From Colocasia esculenta (taxonomy: Eukaryota; Streptophyta; Magnoliopsida; Alismatales; Araceae): a DNA stretch of 64,000 nucleotides. Location: assembly GCA_014218235.1 (NCBI GenBank), contig CM024764.1:66439184-66503183 (forward strand), given 5' to 3'. Numbering within the stretch: the first letter of the stretch is position 1; every line of letters begins with the position of its first letter. Positions 12,614 through 23,485 of the stretch are shown piece by piece. The notes beneath the pieces were generated by a model that ran no database searches, was not told the origin of the DNA, and saw only the letters and a program-made list of their open reading frames with translations. The position numbers and the translations under genes are program-made.

Positions 12614-13431
12614 ATGAAGCATGGCTGAAGAAAGAAGAAGAACCTTTTTCCTGAATATTTTTCGAGTGTACAACTGTGAGAAGAACCTTCACGCCATAAA
12701 CACTCAGAGAAAGAGAGAAGAGCTTGAGCCAAAAATCTTCAGAAGCTTTCAAAGCAGAAGTCTTCGTCGCCTTCAAGCCTTCTTCTCTTCCATTCTCCCT
12801 GTGCTCATTGTAATCTTGGGGGAGAGTCTGAGACTGTGAGCTAAGTCCTGAGTGTTCATCTTGTAATAGCTCTCACTCTGATCTTTCTTTTCTAAGAAAG
12901 ATTTCTGTCTAGCTGTAGGACTTTATACAGTGTGTAACCTAGCTAGAGGTTAGTGTCTAGCAGAACCTTGTTGGGGTTTGTACCAACAGGACCTAGCTGG
13001 GGGTTTAAGTCTAGCAGAACCGCACTGGGGTTTGTTCCAGGAGGTTTACTTCTGAACCTGTAAAAGAAGTAGGTTTGCTTCTGAGCCTAGAAAAGAAGTG
13101 GGCTGCCTTCTTGCCCGGGAAAGAGAAGAAGACCTGGTGGGGTATCCTGGGTGTTGTAGTGTCCTTGAAGGGGATTGTACCTTTGGTTAGTGAAATCCCA
13201 AGAGTTTGCTTGGGGACTGGACGTAGGACTTCCATGTGGGAAGGGCCGAACCAGGATAAATCTTCTGTGTCCTTTTGTGTGATTGTTCTTTTGCTTCTGT
13301 ACTGCCACTCTTCATCACACTAACACTAACCAAACTTTTAAGTGTTCACGTTTTGATTTCAGATTTTAGAAAAACCTATTCCCCCCCCCCCCTCTAGGTT
13401 ACCTTGCTGCCGTACTTAAAGGGCCAACAAG

Positions 13432-13443
13432 TGGTATCAAAGC
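13432..13443 (+). other. Primer binding site, unit 1
   Basis: TGGTATCAAAGC, one base from the initiator-Met consensus TGGTATCAGAGC, two bases after the LTR end. The unit 2 counterpart is TGGTATTAGAGC. Confidence 0.85.
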
Positions 13444-13489
13444 GGTTCTCTGATCAATCAAGAAGATCTAACGATCTTAGAGAAGATCC

Positions 13490-15268
13490 ATGGCAGCTCA
13501 AGGATATGCTGAAGGTCAATCAGTCACCAGACCTCCATTCTTTGATGGAGAGGACTACCAATATTGGAAGATGAGAATGGAATGCTTCATTCGAGGCACA
13601 GACTTTGATCGGTGGCAGGTAATCGAGGTAGGTGATTTTGTTATTGTTCCTGCTGAAAGCACTACTGCTATTACAGCAGCAGATAAGCACAAATTATCCC
13701 TAAATTTTAAAGCTAAGAACTACTTATGTTGTGCCTTATCCAAAAGATAATTTAGTAGAGTATCTGCATGCAAATCTGCTAAAGAAATTTGGGATAAACT
13801 GCAGATAACTTATGAAGGAACGGATAAAGTGAAACAAACTAGAATAGATATTCTTGTTTCACAATATGAACAATTTAAAATGCTTCCAACCGAAAACATT
13901 ACTACTATGTATAATAGATTTTCAAGCATAGTAGTAGGCTTAAATTCTCTTGGTAAAACTCTTTCCAATGAAGAAACTATAAGAAAGATACTTAGGTCTT
14001 TAACTGTTTCATGGACACCTAAAGTAACCGCTATTGAAGAAGCCCATGACTTAACCAAATTGTCAATTGATAATTTAATAGGTTCTCTCATGGCACATGA
14101 AATAAATATGGAGCGACTATCTCAAAGCTCATCAAAGAAAAAATGTACTAATGCTCTTAAAGTTACATCTGCTCCTTCCACTTCATCTTATAGTTCCAAA
14201 AATGCAGATTCTGAAGACAGTGATGTAGATGAAGTTCTATCCAAGCTTTAGAAAATTCTCAAGAAGAAGAAAAATGGATCAAGAAGGATTCAAAAGAAAG
14301 AGAGAAAAGAAAAAGAACCAGTCTGCTATGAATGCTGAAAACCTGGACATCTGAGACCAGATTGTCCAAGGCTCAAGAAGGCTGGTCAAACTGTGAAGCC
14401 TAACAAGCAGCACAAGAAGTTCAAAAGAAAAGCCATGGTAGCTGCTTGGGAAAATGAAGAGACCACATGCTCAGAATCATCAAGCTCAGAATCAGAGAAA
14501 GAGCAGGTAAATCAAGCCCTCATGGTAGGACTAGATGAGGTACATCCTAACTCATCTTTTGATTCTGGCACAGATTCAGGATCAGAATCTGAAGATTTAG
14601 ATCATGTTTTAATGAACTTTATGATAAACACAAGGTTGTTGTAAAAGAACTAAAAAATCTCAAGAACAACCTTACATGTTTGGAAAATACTAATTCTGAT
14701 CTCACATCAGAAATGGAGCAATTAGAAAGAGAATTAAAAGATAGTAAAGAAAAATCATCTTTTGAATGAAGATTTGAAAATAAAAAATAATGAAAAGTTA
14801 GAGTCAGAAGAAAAATTAAAAACTCTAACTGAAGAAAATCTCTACCTAAAAGAATCAGTTAGAAAATTAACAAAAGGAAAAACTTCTTTAGCTCTATGCT
14901 TAAAAGGATCAAAATCTGGAAATAACAAACAAGGGCTTGTATATATACCTCCAGAAAAGGAAAAACAAGCCACAATTCCAGGTAAATATCCTTTACCAAA
15001 ATTTGTAAAAGAAACCAACATACCTCAGAAGAAGAAACCTGAAATATCCAAGGTGCATCAAAATAAAAAGGTTTCTAAAAAGTTTGTTCAAATCAAGGGC
15101 AATCAAAATTGCAAAATAAACTATATTCATTGTTGCTCTCATTACAATAAATTAGGACACACTGAAAACACCTGCACAACAAGGCACCTAGTTTGGATTC
15201 CGAAAGGATACTTTTATGCATCTAACCATCAAGGACCCAAAAGGATTTGGGTACCTATTTCTGAATAA
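13490..15268 (+). pseudogene. Sirevirus gag, unit 1 (gag-only element)
   Basis: Nucleocapsid/capsid gene starting at ATG 13490 (MAAQGYAEGQSVTRPPFFDG, the usual Sirevirus gag opening), 60 bp after the LTR. The UBN2-type core runs to about 14110. A zinc knuckle CYEC-KPGHLRPDC lies at about 14320-14370, an acidic Ser-rich then coiled-coil region at about 14450-14930, and a second knuckle-like segment ends at about 15175. The frame ends at TAA 15266-15268 just after WVPISE. Breaks: TAA at 13748-13750 (shared with unit 2), TAG near 14249, TGA inside the first knuckle, and two small deletions near 14615 and 14750 that together restore frame. No pol follows. Confidence 0.88.
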
Positions 15269-15330
15269 GTTGTGTGCAGGATAGCCTTGGAGCATCAGGA
15301 TCAAGATGCTCAAGGTGGAGTCTCTCATTC

Positions 15331-15558
15331 AGGGGGAGCACACACTAAGGGGGAGTTATTCATTTATGTCAATCATTGTTGAACACCTCAATGGTAAGAA
15401 TTCTCTCAAAGGGGGAGAGAAATGCATGGTAAGATCCTTCCTTTTTGGTTTGTGACAAAAAGGGGGAGAGGTTGTATGAATTTTCTGAAACCTCTATGCT
15501 TTATATATTTTTATCAGAAAATTCACATAAATTTTGTCATCACCAAAAAGGGGGAGAT
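15331..15558 (+). other. Multiple polypurine tracts, unit 1
   Basis: Five AGGGGGAG-type tracts at about 15331, 15347, 15408, 15459 and 15546-15558; the last directly abuts LTR 2. Repeated PPTs ahead of the 3' LTR are a known Sirevirus feature. The final one should prime plus-strand DNA. Confidence 0.85.
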
Positions 15559-17391
15559 TGTTGAACCCCTTTATGGTTGTCCTTATATTTTGGTGATAAC
15601 AAAACTTATAATGATTTCATATATATCTTTGTTGATTAAATACTATTGAATATTTTGTTTCATCTGTGTCGCATCAATCTCATAGAAAAATGCTGAGTCT
15701 CACATTGATGCAATATGGCGCACTAAAATGATAAAATCGATGTTTAATCAATATACATCGATTTCAGTTCAAGTGCCAAAATTAATAAGCGCTACAACGA
15801 TTTGGTTTTAATTGATTTTTTTTTTAAGCGCTGCAACGATTTGGTTTTAATTGATTTTTTTTTTAAGCGCTACAACGACTTCGCTAAGTGGCCATAACAA
15901 TTTGTTAAGAAATCGATCTCAGAACGATTCGCTAAGTGGCCTTAACGATTTGTTAAGAAATCAATCGCAGAACGATTCCTTTTATAGCCACAACAATTTG
16001 CCCTCATATCGATTTCGTTCTCATAACGATTTGATAAGTTTCACATCGATTTGGGTCTCGTAACGATTTCATAAGTGATCACATCGATTTGTTCAGGTAA
16101 TCACAACGATTAGCTTGCATAACGATTTCATAAGTGATCACATCGATTTCTTCCGGTGATCACAACGATTTGCTTGCATAACGATTTTATAAGTGATCAC
16201 ATCGATTTGTTCATAATCTTGCAACGATTTTCTTATAAATAAACAACGATTTTATAAGTAATATTCACATCTATTTCTCTTGTATGTTCAAGTGTTTTTG
16301 GCGCCTAAATGAAAAGTCAAATATCTTCTGACAAAAAGCTGCGTGCGTAATTTCTCAGTCCTGTCAGAAAAAGATATGACTTATCAGTTTTAGCATGTTA
16401 AGAAAAACACAGTAGCATGCACAGCTTTCATGTAAACACTCTTTTATGCTAACACTTTCTTCCATGCTCACAGACCTCGAAGACCACAAGAGTGATCAAG
16501 ACAAGAGGTGAGCAACGGGTAGAACTCCAACGGATCTCTTCAACGGATCCTTTTCAAAAGCCTCTCATATAAAAGATGAAGCATGGCTGAAGAAAGAAGA
16601 AGAACATTTTTCCTGAATATTTTTCAAGGAGTGTACAACTGTGAGAAAAACCTTCACGCCATAAACACTCAGAGAAAGAGAGAAGAGCTCGAGCCAAAAA
16701 TCTTTAGAAGCTTTCAAAGCAGAAGTCTTCATCGCCTTCAAGCCTTCTTCTCTTCCATTCTCCCTGTGCTCATTGTAATCTTGGGGGAGAGTCTGTGACT
16801 GTGAGCTAAGTCTTGAGTGTTCATCTTGTAATAGCTCTTAGTCTGATCTTTCTTTTCTAAGAAAGATTTCTGTCCAGCTGTAGGACTATATATAGTGTGT
16901 AACCTAGCTAGAGGTTAGTGTCTAGCAGAACCTTGTTGGGGTTTGTACCAACATGACCTAGCTGGGGGTTTAAGTCTAGCAGAACCGCACTGGGGTTTGT
17001 TCTAGGAGGTTTACTTCTGAACCTGTAAAAGAAGTAGGTTTGCTTCTGAGCCTAGAAAAGAAGTGGGCTGCCCTCTTGCCCGGAAAGAGAAGAAGACCTG
17101 GTGGGGTATCCAGGGTGTTGTAGTGTCCTTGAAGGGGACTGTACCTTCGGTTAGTGAAATCCCAAGAGTTTGCTTGGGGACTGGACGTAGGACTTCCATG
17201 TGGGAAGGGCCGAACCAGGATAAATCTCCTGTGTCCTTTTGTGTGATTGTTCTTTTGCTTCCGTACTGCCACTCTTCATCACACTAACACTAACCAAACT
17301 TTTAAGTGTTCATGTTTTGATTTCAGATTTCAGAAAAACCTATTCACTCCCCCCTCTAGGTTACCTTGCGGCCATACTTAAAGGGCAAACA
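15559..17391 (+). mobile_element. LTR 2 (shared middle LTR) of tandem Sirevirus
   Basis: Starts TGTTGAACCCCTTTATGG and ends GGGCAAACA. It has a PPT on its left and a PBS (17394-17405) on its right, so it is 3' LTR for unit 1 and 5' LTR for unit 2. It carries the same AACGATTT array (about 15733-16285), here with a local duplication of a roughly 50 bp segment (about 15788-15870), plus the TATA-like box (16566) and the C-tract (about 17346-17357). Confidence 0.9.
15733..16285. repeat. AACGATTT / ATCGATTT word array, LTR 2
   Basis: Same word array as LTR 1, but it lacks one GCTAAGTGGCC-phrase unit and has an extra copy of the TTAATTGATTTTTTTT segment. Array length therefore varies between copies, consistent with slippage or unequal exchange. 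Confidence 0.88.
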
Positions 17392-17393
17392 AG

Positions 17394-17405
17394 TGGTATT
17401 AGAGC
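17394..17405 (+). other. Primer binding site, unit 2
   Basis: TGGTATTAGAGC, a single-base variant of the initiator-Met PBS, two bases after the LTR 2 end. Confidence 0.82.
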
Positions 17406-17451
17406 AGTTCTCTGATCAATCAAGAAGATCTAACGATCTTAGAGAAGATCC

Positions 17452-19231
17452 ATGGTAGCTCAAGGATATGCTGAAGGTCAATCAGTCACCAGACCTCCAT
17501 TCTTTGATGGAGAGGACTACCAATATTGGAAGATGAGAATGGAATGCTTCATTCGAGGCACAGACTTTGATCTGTGGCAGGTAATCGAGGTAGATGATTT
17601 TGTTATTGTTCCTGCTGAAAGCACTACTACTATTACAGCAGCAGATGAGCACAAATTATCCCTAAATTTTAAAGCTAAGAACTACTTATGTTGTGCCTTA
17701 TCCAAAAGATAATTTAGTAGAGTATCTGCATGCAAATCTGCTAAAGAAATTTGGGATAACTGCAGATAACTTACGAAGGAACGGATAAAGTGAAACAACT
17801 AGAATAGATATTCTTGTTTCACAATATGAACAATTTAAAATGCTTCCAAATGAAAACATTACTACTATGTATAATAGATTTTCAAGCATAGTAGTAGGCT
17901 TAAATTCTCTTGGTAAAACTCTTTCCAATGAAGAAACTGTTAGAAAGATACTTAGGTCTTTAACTGTTTCATGGACACCTAAAGTAACCGCTATTGAAGA
18001 AGCCCATGACTTAACCAAATTGTCAATTGATAATTTAATAGGTTCTCTCATAGCACATGAAATAAATATGGAGCGACTATCTGAAAGCTCATCAAAGAAA
18101 AAATGTACTAATGCTCTTAAAGTTACAGCTGCTCCTTCCACTTCTTCTTCTAGTTCCAAAAATGCAGATTCTGAAGACGGTGATGTAGATGAAGTTCTGT
18201 CCAAGCTTCAGAAAATTCTCAAGAAGAAGAAAAATGGATCAAGAAGGATTCAAAAGAAAGAGAGAAAAGAAAAAGAACCAGTCTGCTATGAATGCAGAAA
18301 ACCTGGACATCTGAGACCAGATTGTCCAAGGCTCAAGAAGGCTGGTCAAACCGTGAAGCCTAACAAGCAGCACAAGAAGTTCAAAAGAAAAGCCATGGCA
18401 GCTGCTTGGGAAAATGAAGAGACCACATGCTCAGAATCATCAAGCTCAGAATCAGAGAAAGAGCAGGTAAATCTAGCACTCATGGTAGGACTAGATGAGG
18501 TACATCCTAACTCATCTTTTGATTCTTGCACAGATTCAGGATCAGAATCTGAAGATTTAGATCATGTTTTAAATGAACTTTATGATAAACACAAGGTTGT
18601 TGTAAAAGAACTAAAAAATCTCAAGAACAACCTTACCTGTTTGGAAAATACTAATTCTGATCTCACATCAGAAATGGAGCAATTAGAAAGAGAATTAAAA
18701 GATAGTAAAGAAAATAATCATCTTTTGAATGAAGATTTGAAAATAAAAAAAAATGAAAAGTTAGAGTTAGAAGAAAAATTAAAAACTCTAACTGAAGAAA
18801 ATCTCTACCTAAAAGAATCAGTTAGAAAATTAACAAAAGGAAAAACTTCTTTAGCTCTATGCTTAGAAGGATCAAAATCTGGAAATAACAAACAAGGGCT
18901 TGTATATATACCTCCATAAAAGGAAAAACAAGCCACAATTCCAGGTAAATATCCTTTACCAAAATTTGTAAAAGAAACCAACATACCTCAGAAAAAGAAA
19001 CCTGAAATATCCAAGGTGCATCAAAATAAAAAGGTTTCTAAAAAGTTTGTTCAAATCAAGGGCAATCAAAATTGCAAAATAAACTATATTCATTGTTGCT
19101 CTCATTGCAATAAATTAGGACACACTGAAAACACCTGCACAACAAGGCACCAAGTTTAGATTCCGAAAGGATACTTTTATGCATCTAACCATCAAGGACC
19201 CAAAAGGATTTGGGTACCTATTTCTGAATAA
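17452..19231 (+). pseudogene. Sirevirus gag, unit 2 (gag-only element)
   Basis: Near-identical copy of the gag at 13490. It begins ATG 17452 (MVAQGYAEG) and has the same TAA after ALSKR (17710-17712). Two single-A deletions in A-runs near 17759 and 17807 break the frame. From 17840 to 18917 the frame is long and open and includes the intact knuckle CYECRKPGHLRPDC (about 18283-18330), the acidic Ser-rich segment and the coiled coil. A TAA at about 18917 and a TAG near 19157 break the C-terminal part, which ends with the second knuckle CSHCNKLGHTENTC. It lacks the TAG and TGA of unit 1. Gag-only, no pol. Confidence 0.88.
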
Positions 19232-19292
19232 GTTGTGTGCAGGATAGCCTTGGAGCATCAGGATCAAGGATGCTCAAGGTGGAGTCTCTCAT

Positions 19293-19522
19293 TCAGGGGG
19301 AGCACACACTAAGGGGGAGTTATTCATTTATGTCAATCATTGTTGAACCCCTCAATGGTAAGAATTCTCTCAAAGGGGGAGAGAAATGCATGGTAAGATC
19401 CTTCCTTTGTGGTTTGTGACAAAAAGGGGGAGAGTTTGTATGAATTTTCTGAAACCTCTATGCTTTATATATTTTTATCAGAAAATTCACATAAATTTTG
19501 TCATCACCAAAAAGGGGGAGAT
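19293..19522 (+). other. Multiple polypurine tracts, unit 2
   Basis: Five GGGGGAG tracts spaced as in unit 1; the last (about 19511-19522) abuts LTR 3. Confidence 0.82.
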
Positions 19523-21369
19523 TGTTGAACCTCTTTATGGTTGTCCTTATATTTTGGTGATAACAAAACTTATGATGATTCCATATAAATCTTTGTTGAT
19601 TAAATACTATTGAATATTTTGTTTCATCTGTGTTGCATCAATCTCATAGCAAAATGCTGAGTCTCACATTGATGCAATATGGCGCACTAAAATGATAAAA
19701 TCGATGTTTAATCAATATACATCGATTTCAGTTCAAGTGCCAAAATTAATAAGCGCTACAACGATTTGGTTTTAATTGATTTTTTTTTAAAGCGCCACAA
19801 CGACTTCGCTAAGTGGCCAAAACGATTTGTTAAGATATCGATCTCAGAACGATTCGTTAAGTGGCCTTAACGATTTGTTAAGAAATCGATCTCAGAACGA
19901 TTCGCTAAGTGGCCATAACGATTTGTTAAGAAATCGATCTCAGAACGATTCCTTTTTTAGCCACAACGATTTGCCCTCATATCGATTTCGTTCTCATAAC
20001 GATTTGATAAGTTTCATATCGATTTGGGTCTCGTAACGATTTCATAAGTGATCACATCGATTTCTTCAAGTAATCACAATGATTTGCTTGCATAACGATT
20101 TTGATAAGTGATCACATCGATTTCTTCAGGTGATCACAATGATTTGCTTGCATAACGATTTCATAAGTGATCACATCGATTTGTTCATAATCTTGCAACG
20201 ATTTTCTTATAAATAAACAACGATTTTATAAGTCATATTCACGTCGATTTCTCTTGTATGTTCAAGTGTTTTTGGCGCCTAAATGAAAAGTCAAATATCT
20301 TCTGACAAAAAGCTGCATGCGTAATTTCTCAGTCCTGTCAGAAAAAGATATGACTTATCAGTTTTAGCATGTTACGAAAAACACAATAGCATGCACAACT
20401 TTCATGTAAACACTCTTTTATGCTAACACTTTCTTCCATGCTCACAGACCTCGAAGACCACAAGACTGATCAAGACAAGAGATGAGCAACGGGTAGAACT
20501 CCAACGGATCTCTTCAACGGATCCTTTTCAAAAGCCTCTCATATAAAAGATGAAGCATTGCTGAAGAAAGAAGAAGAACCTTTTTCCTGAATATTTTTCA
20601 AGGAGTCTACAACTGTGAGAAGAACCTTCACGCCATAAACACTCAAAGAAAGAGAGAAGAGCTCGAGCCAAAAATCTTCAGAAGCTTTCAAAGCAGAAGT
20701 CTTCATCGCCTTCAAGCCTTCTTCTCTTCCATTCTCCCTGTGCTCATTGTAATCTTGGGGGAGAGTCTGTGACTGTGAGCTAAGTCCTGAGTGTTCATCT
20801 TGTAATAGCTCTTAGTCTGATCTTTCTTTTCTACGAAAGATTTTTGTCCAGCTGTAGGACTGTATACAGTGTGTAACCTAGCTAGAGGTTAGTGTCTAGC
20901 AGAACCTTGTTGGGGTTTGTACCAACAAGACCTAGCTGGGGGTTTAAGTCTAGCAGAACCGCACTGGGGTTTGTTCCAGGAGGTTTACTTCTGAACCTAT
21001 AAAAGAAGTAGGTTTGCTTCTGAGCCTAGAAAAGAAGTGGGCTGCCTTCTTGCCCGGGAAAGAGAAGAAGATCTGGTGGGGTATCCAGGGTGTTGTAGTG
21101 TCCTTGAAGGGGGCTGTACCTTCGGTTAGTGAAATCCCAAGAGTTTGCTTGGGGACTGGACGTAGGACTTCCTTGTGAGAAGGGCCGAACCAGGATAAAT
21201 CTCATGTGTCCTTTGGTGTGATTGTTCTTTTGCTTCCGCACTGCCACTCTTCATCACACTAACTCTAACCAAACTTTTAAGTGTTCACGTTTTGATTTCA
21301 GATTTCAGAAAAACCAATTTACCCCCTCCCCCTCAAGGTTACCTTGCTGCCGTACTTAAAGGGACAACA
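19523..21369 (+). mobile_element. LTR 3 of tandem Sirevirus
   Basis: Starts TGTTGAACCTCTTTATGG and ends GGGACAACA. Followed by ACGAC, which pairs with GCGAC before LTR 1 as the target duplication. Word array at about 19700-20250; TATA-like box at 20540-20549; C-tract near 21321. No PBS follows, which confirms it as the terminal LTR. Confidence 0.9.
19700..20250. repeat. AACGATTT / ATCGATTT word array, LTR 3
   Basis: Same words and phrase order as LTR 1, with three GCTAAGTGGCC-type units. Upstream of the TATA-like box. Confidence 0.88.
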
Positions 21370-21456
21370 ACGACCTAGGTTAGAAGACGACAAGGAAACT
21401 GTCGCGAGCTGAGTCACAACAAGGGCATTGTCACGACCATAGTCAGAGGTTCGGTT
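21370..21456 (-). mobile_element. Element D 3' LTR segment (3 of 4)
   Basis: Short strip between the tandem Sirevirus and the next solo LTR. It contains ACTGTCGCGAG and TGTCACGACC words matching the D LTR style. It ends in CGGTT (21452-21456), the target site of the solo LTR. Confidence 0.55.
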
Positions 21457-23485
21457 TGTTGCCCAGTTGACGAGCCCAGAGGGGGAGTGAATGGGTCTTT
21501 TAAAAATTATTTGATTAATACCGGTACTTAAAACATTCACACAAATAAGTTCTTTGATGAAGGAGTGAAAGTTAGAATAAACAGCAAACACACATAGGAA
21601 ATCAATCACACAACACACAGAGTTTATCCTGGTTCGGACCTCCTCTCCTTAGGAGTCCTACGTCCAGTCCCTGAGCAATAACTCAGGATTCCTTTAACTA
21701 GGGTACAGTCCCCCTATGGACACTACAACACCAAGCTCAGCTGGTCTTCCTTCACACGAAGGGAACTACAACACCCTGGATGCCCCACCAGGTCTTCCTT
21801 CACCACGAAGGGAACTATAACACCCTGGATACCCCACCAGGTCTTCCTTCACAACAGAAGGGAATAACTCAGCAAAAATAAGCAATAAAATCAAGCCCTT
21901 AGATCAAGCTTTAACAAGCCACGATCTGAAGCAAATAGCCCTGAGAGAAGGAGATCTAAACAATGGTCTCTCTCAGAACTACACAGACTCTCTCTCAAGA
22001 TTTCTATTACAGCACAGAGAGCTAAAGAGCTGAGACAATTTGAAGTGGGATGCTTGGCTCTAAAATTCTCCCAGAAGATTTGAATTTACTAAGACTTGCT
22101 TGTAGTATTCGTTGGTAAGTCTCGTCTCCTTTTTTTGGAACTGCCGTCTTGTATTTATATCTTCAATTTGAAATTTATTCGTTAAAGTATCCGTTGTCTC
22201 TAGCTTTGGTAGACGTTAGACTGAATGGCCTTTTGAAGCTATTAGTCAACAGTCTTTTATCCATTTGTGCATACAAAATCTTCAGTGTTATTCTTTGGCT
22301 TCTATTTTGTCCAACGTTGTAAGATGGACTGTCATCAGATATCTGCACATATTTCAAGCTTAAATGATAGACAGCTAAGCTGTCTCTGATGTCAGTCAAC
22401 GTTAGAACAAATAATCATAAAAATAGTAATGCCAAATAGCTGTTCTAAAAGATATACACAGAGTAAGCATGATAATGGACGTTATCGTTTGTATGCATGC
22501 AGAGATACGTTCAGTCTACATTAAATGCAAAGGTGTCAGAAGGATATGTGTGACGACTTTGACTATTCAATGCTTTGACCAATAGCAAATCATTGTACAT
22601 AAGAAGTCGATACATTCATGACTTATGAAATCGTTATGATCAAGTCAATTTAGCTAAATCATTGTAAGACATAACCAAATCATTATGTTTACTGAAGAAA
22701 TCGTTGTGGAGAGCAAATCGTTGTGTTCAGTGAAGAAATCGTTATGAACACTTAAGAAATCGTTGCATGAAGCAAATCGTTGTGTTCAATGAAGAAATCG
22801 TTATGAACACTTAAGAAATTGTTGCATGAAGCAAATCGTTGTGTTCAATGAAGAAATCATTATGAACACTTAAGAAATCGTTGCATGAAGCAAATCGTTA
22901 TGAGTTCTTAAGAAATCGATGCGATGTCCTAAGGAATTGTTGCGAAGACTTAAGAAATCGTTGCGATGAGCAAATCGTTACGAGGTCTTAAGAAATCGTT
23001 GTGATGACTTAAGAAATCGTTGCGATGAGTAAATCGTTACGAGGTCTTAACAAATTGTTGTCATGACTTAAGAAATCGTTGTGAAGAGCAAATCGTTACG
23101 AGGTCTTAAGAAATCATTGTGATGACTTAAGAAATCGTTGTGAAGAGCAAATCGTTACGAGGTCTTAAGAAATCGTTGTGATGACTTAAGAAATTGTTAC
23201 AACATCAAATCGTTATAGCTTTAAGGAAATCGTTGTGATTCTCAATAGAAGTCGATGTGGACTTAGAGAAATATCATACTGAACTTGACATGCTATAGAT
23301 GTACTAATACTTACCAAATGGGCTTGATTTTCCTTGAGATTTTTCCTGTGCTCACAAGCTTATAGAATGTATGTTAGAAAACTTGAGAAGGTTTTGTTAA
23401 TCACGTTTTGTTATTCACCAAAATCAATATGTAATTAATTAGAATTACATGAGAACAGATTGATCATCAAACATACTGATCATCA
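21457..23485 (-). mobile_element. Solo Sirevirus LTR, minus strand, with CGGTT duplication
   Basis: About 2,029 bp. On the minus strand it starts TGATGATCAG and ends GGGCAACA. Perfect 5 bp duplications CGGTT flank it (21452-21456 and 23486-23490), with no PBS or PPT adjoining: the signature of a solo LTR left by LTR-LTR recombination. Its U5 side resembles the tandem element's LTRs in reverse (CCTGGTGGGG...GGGTGTTG blocks at about 21700-21850, partly duplicated). Its start resembles the LTR at 62802. TATA-like ATATAAATAC on the minus strand at 22151-22160. Confidence 0.88.
22600..23255. repeat. AAATCGTT word array in solo LTR
   Basis: About 30 copies of AAATCGTT (reverse complement of AACGATTT), mostly arranged as AAGAAATCGTTGYGA plus GAGCAAATCGTTACGAGG phrases of about 28-55 bp. 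The array is upstream (minus-strand sense) of the TATA-like box at 22151. Same word as the tandem element despite different LTR ends. Confidence 0.9.

Larger units (their letters stand above)
11588..13429 (+). mobile_element. LTR 1 of tandem Sirevirus
   Basis: Starts TGTTGAACCACTTTATGG and ends GGGCCAACA, directly before the PBS. The U3 word array is at 11762-12320, a TATA-like box CATATAAAAG at 12604-12613, and a C-tract at 13385-13396 followed by TCTAGGTTACC. Small open frames in U5 (for example 12621-12839) are non-coding shadows found in all three LTRs. Confidence 0.9.
11588..21369 (+). mobile_element. Tandem gag-only Sirevirus: LTR-gag-LTR-gag-LTR
   Basis: Composite element with three LTRs of about 1.84 kb in the same orientation, separated by two nearly identical internal regions of about 2.1 kb. 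Each internal region has a PBS, a gag gene and a series of polypurine tracts, but no protease, integrase, RT or RNase H. It is flanked by GCGAC (11583-11587) and ACGAC (21370-21374), a 5 bp duplication with one mismatch, so it behaves as one insertion that later gained a unit by unequal recombination, or that inserted as a dimer. It would need a related autonomous element for enzymes. Confidence 0.85.
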
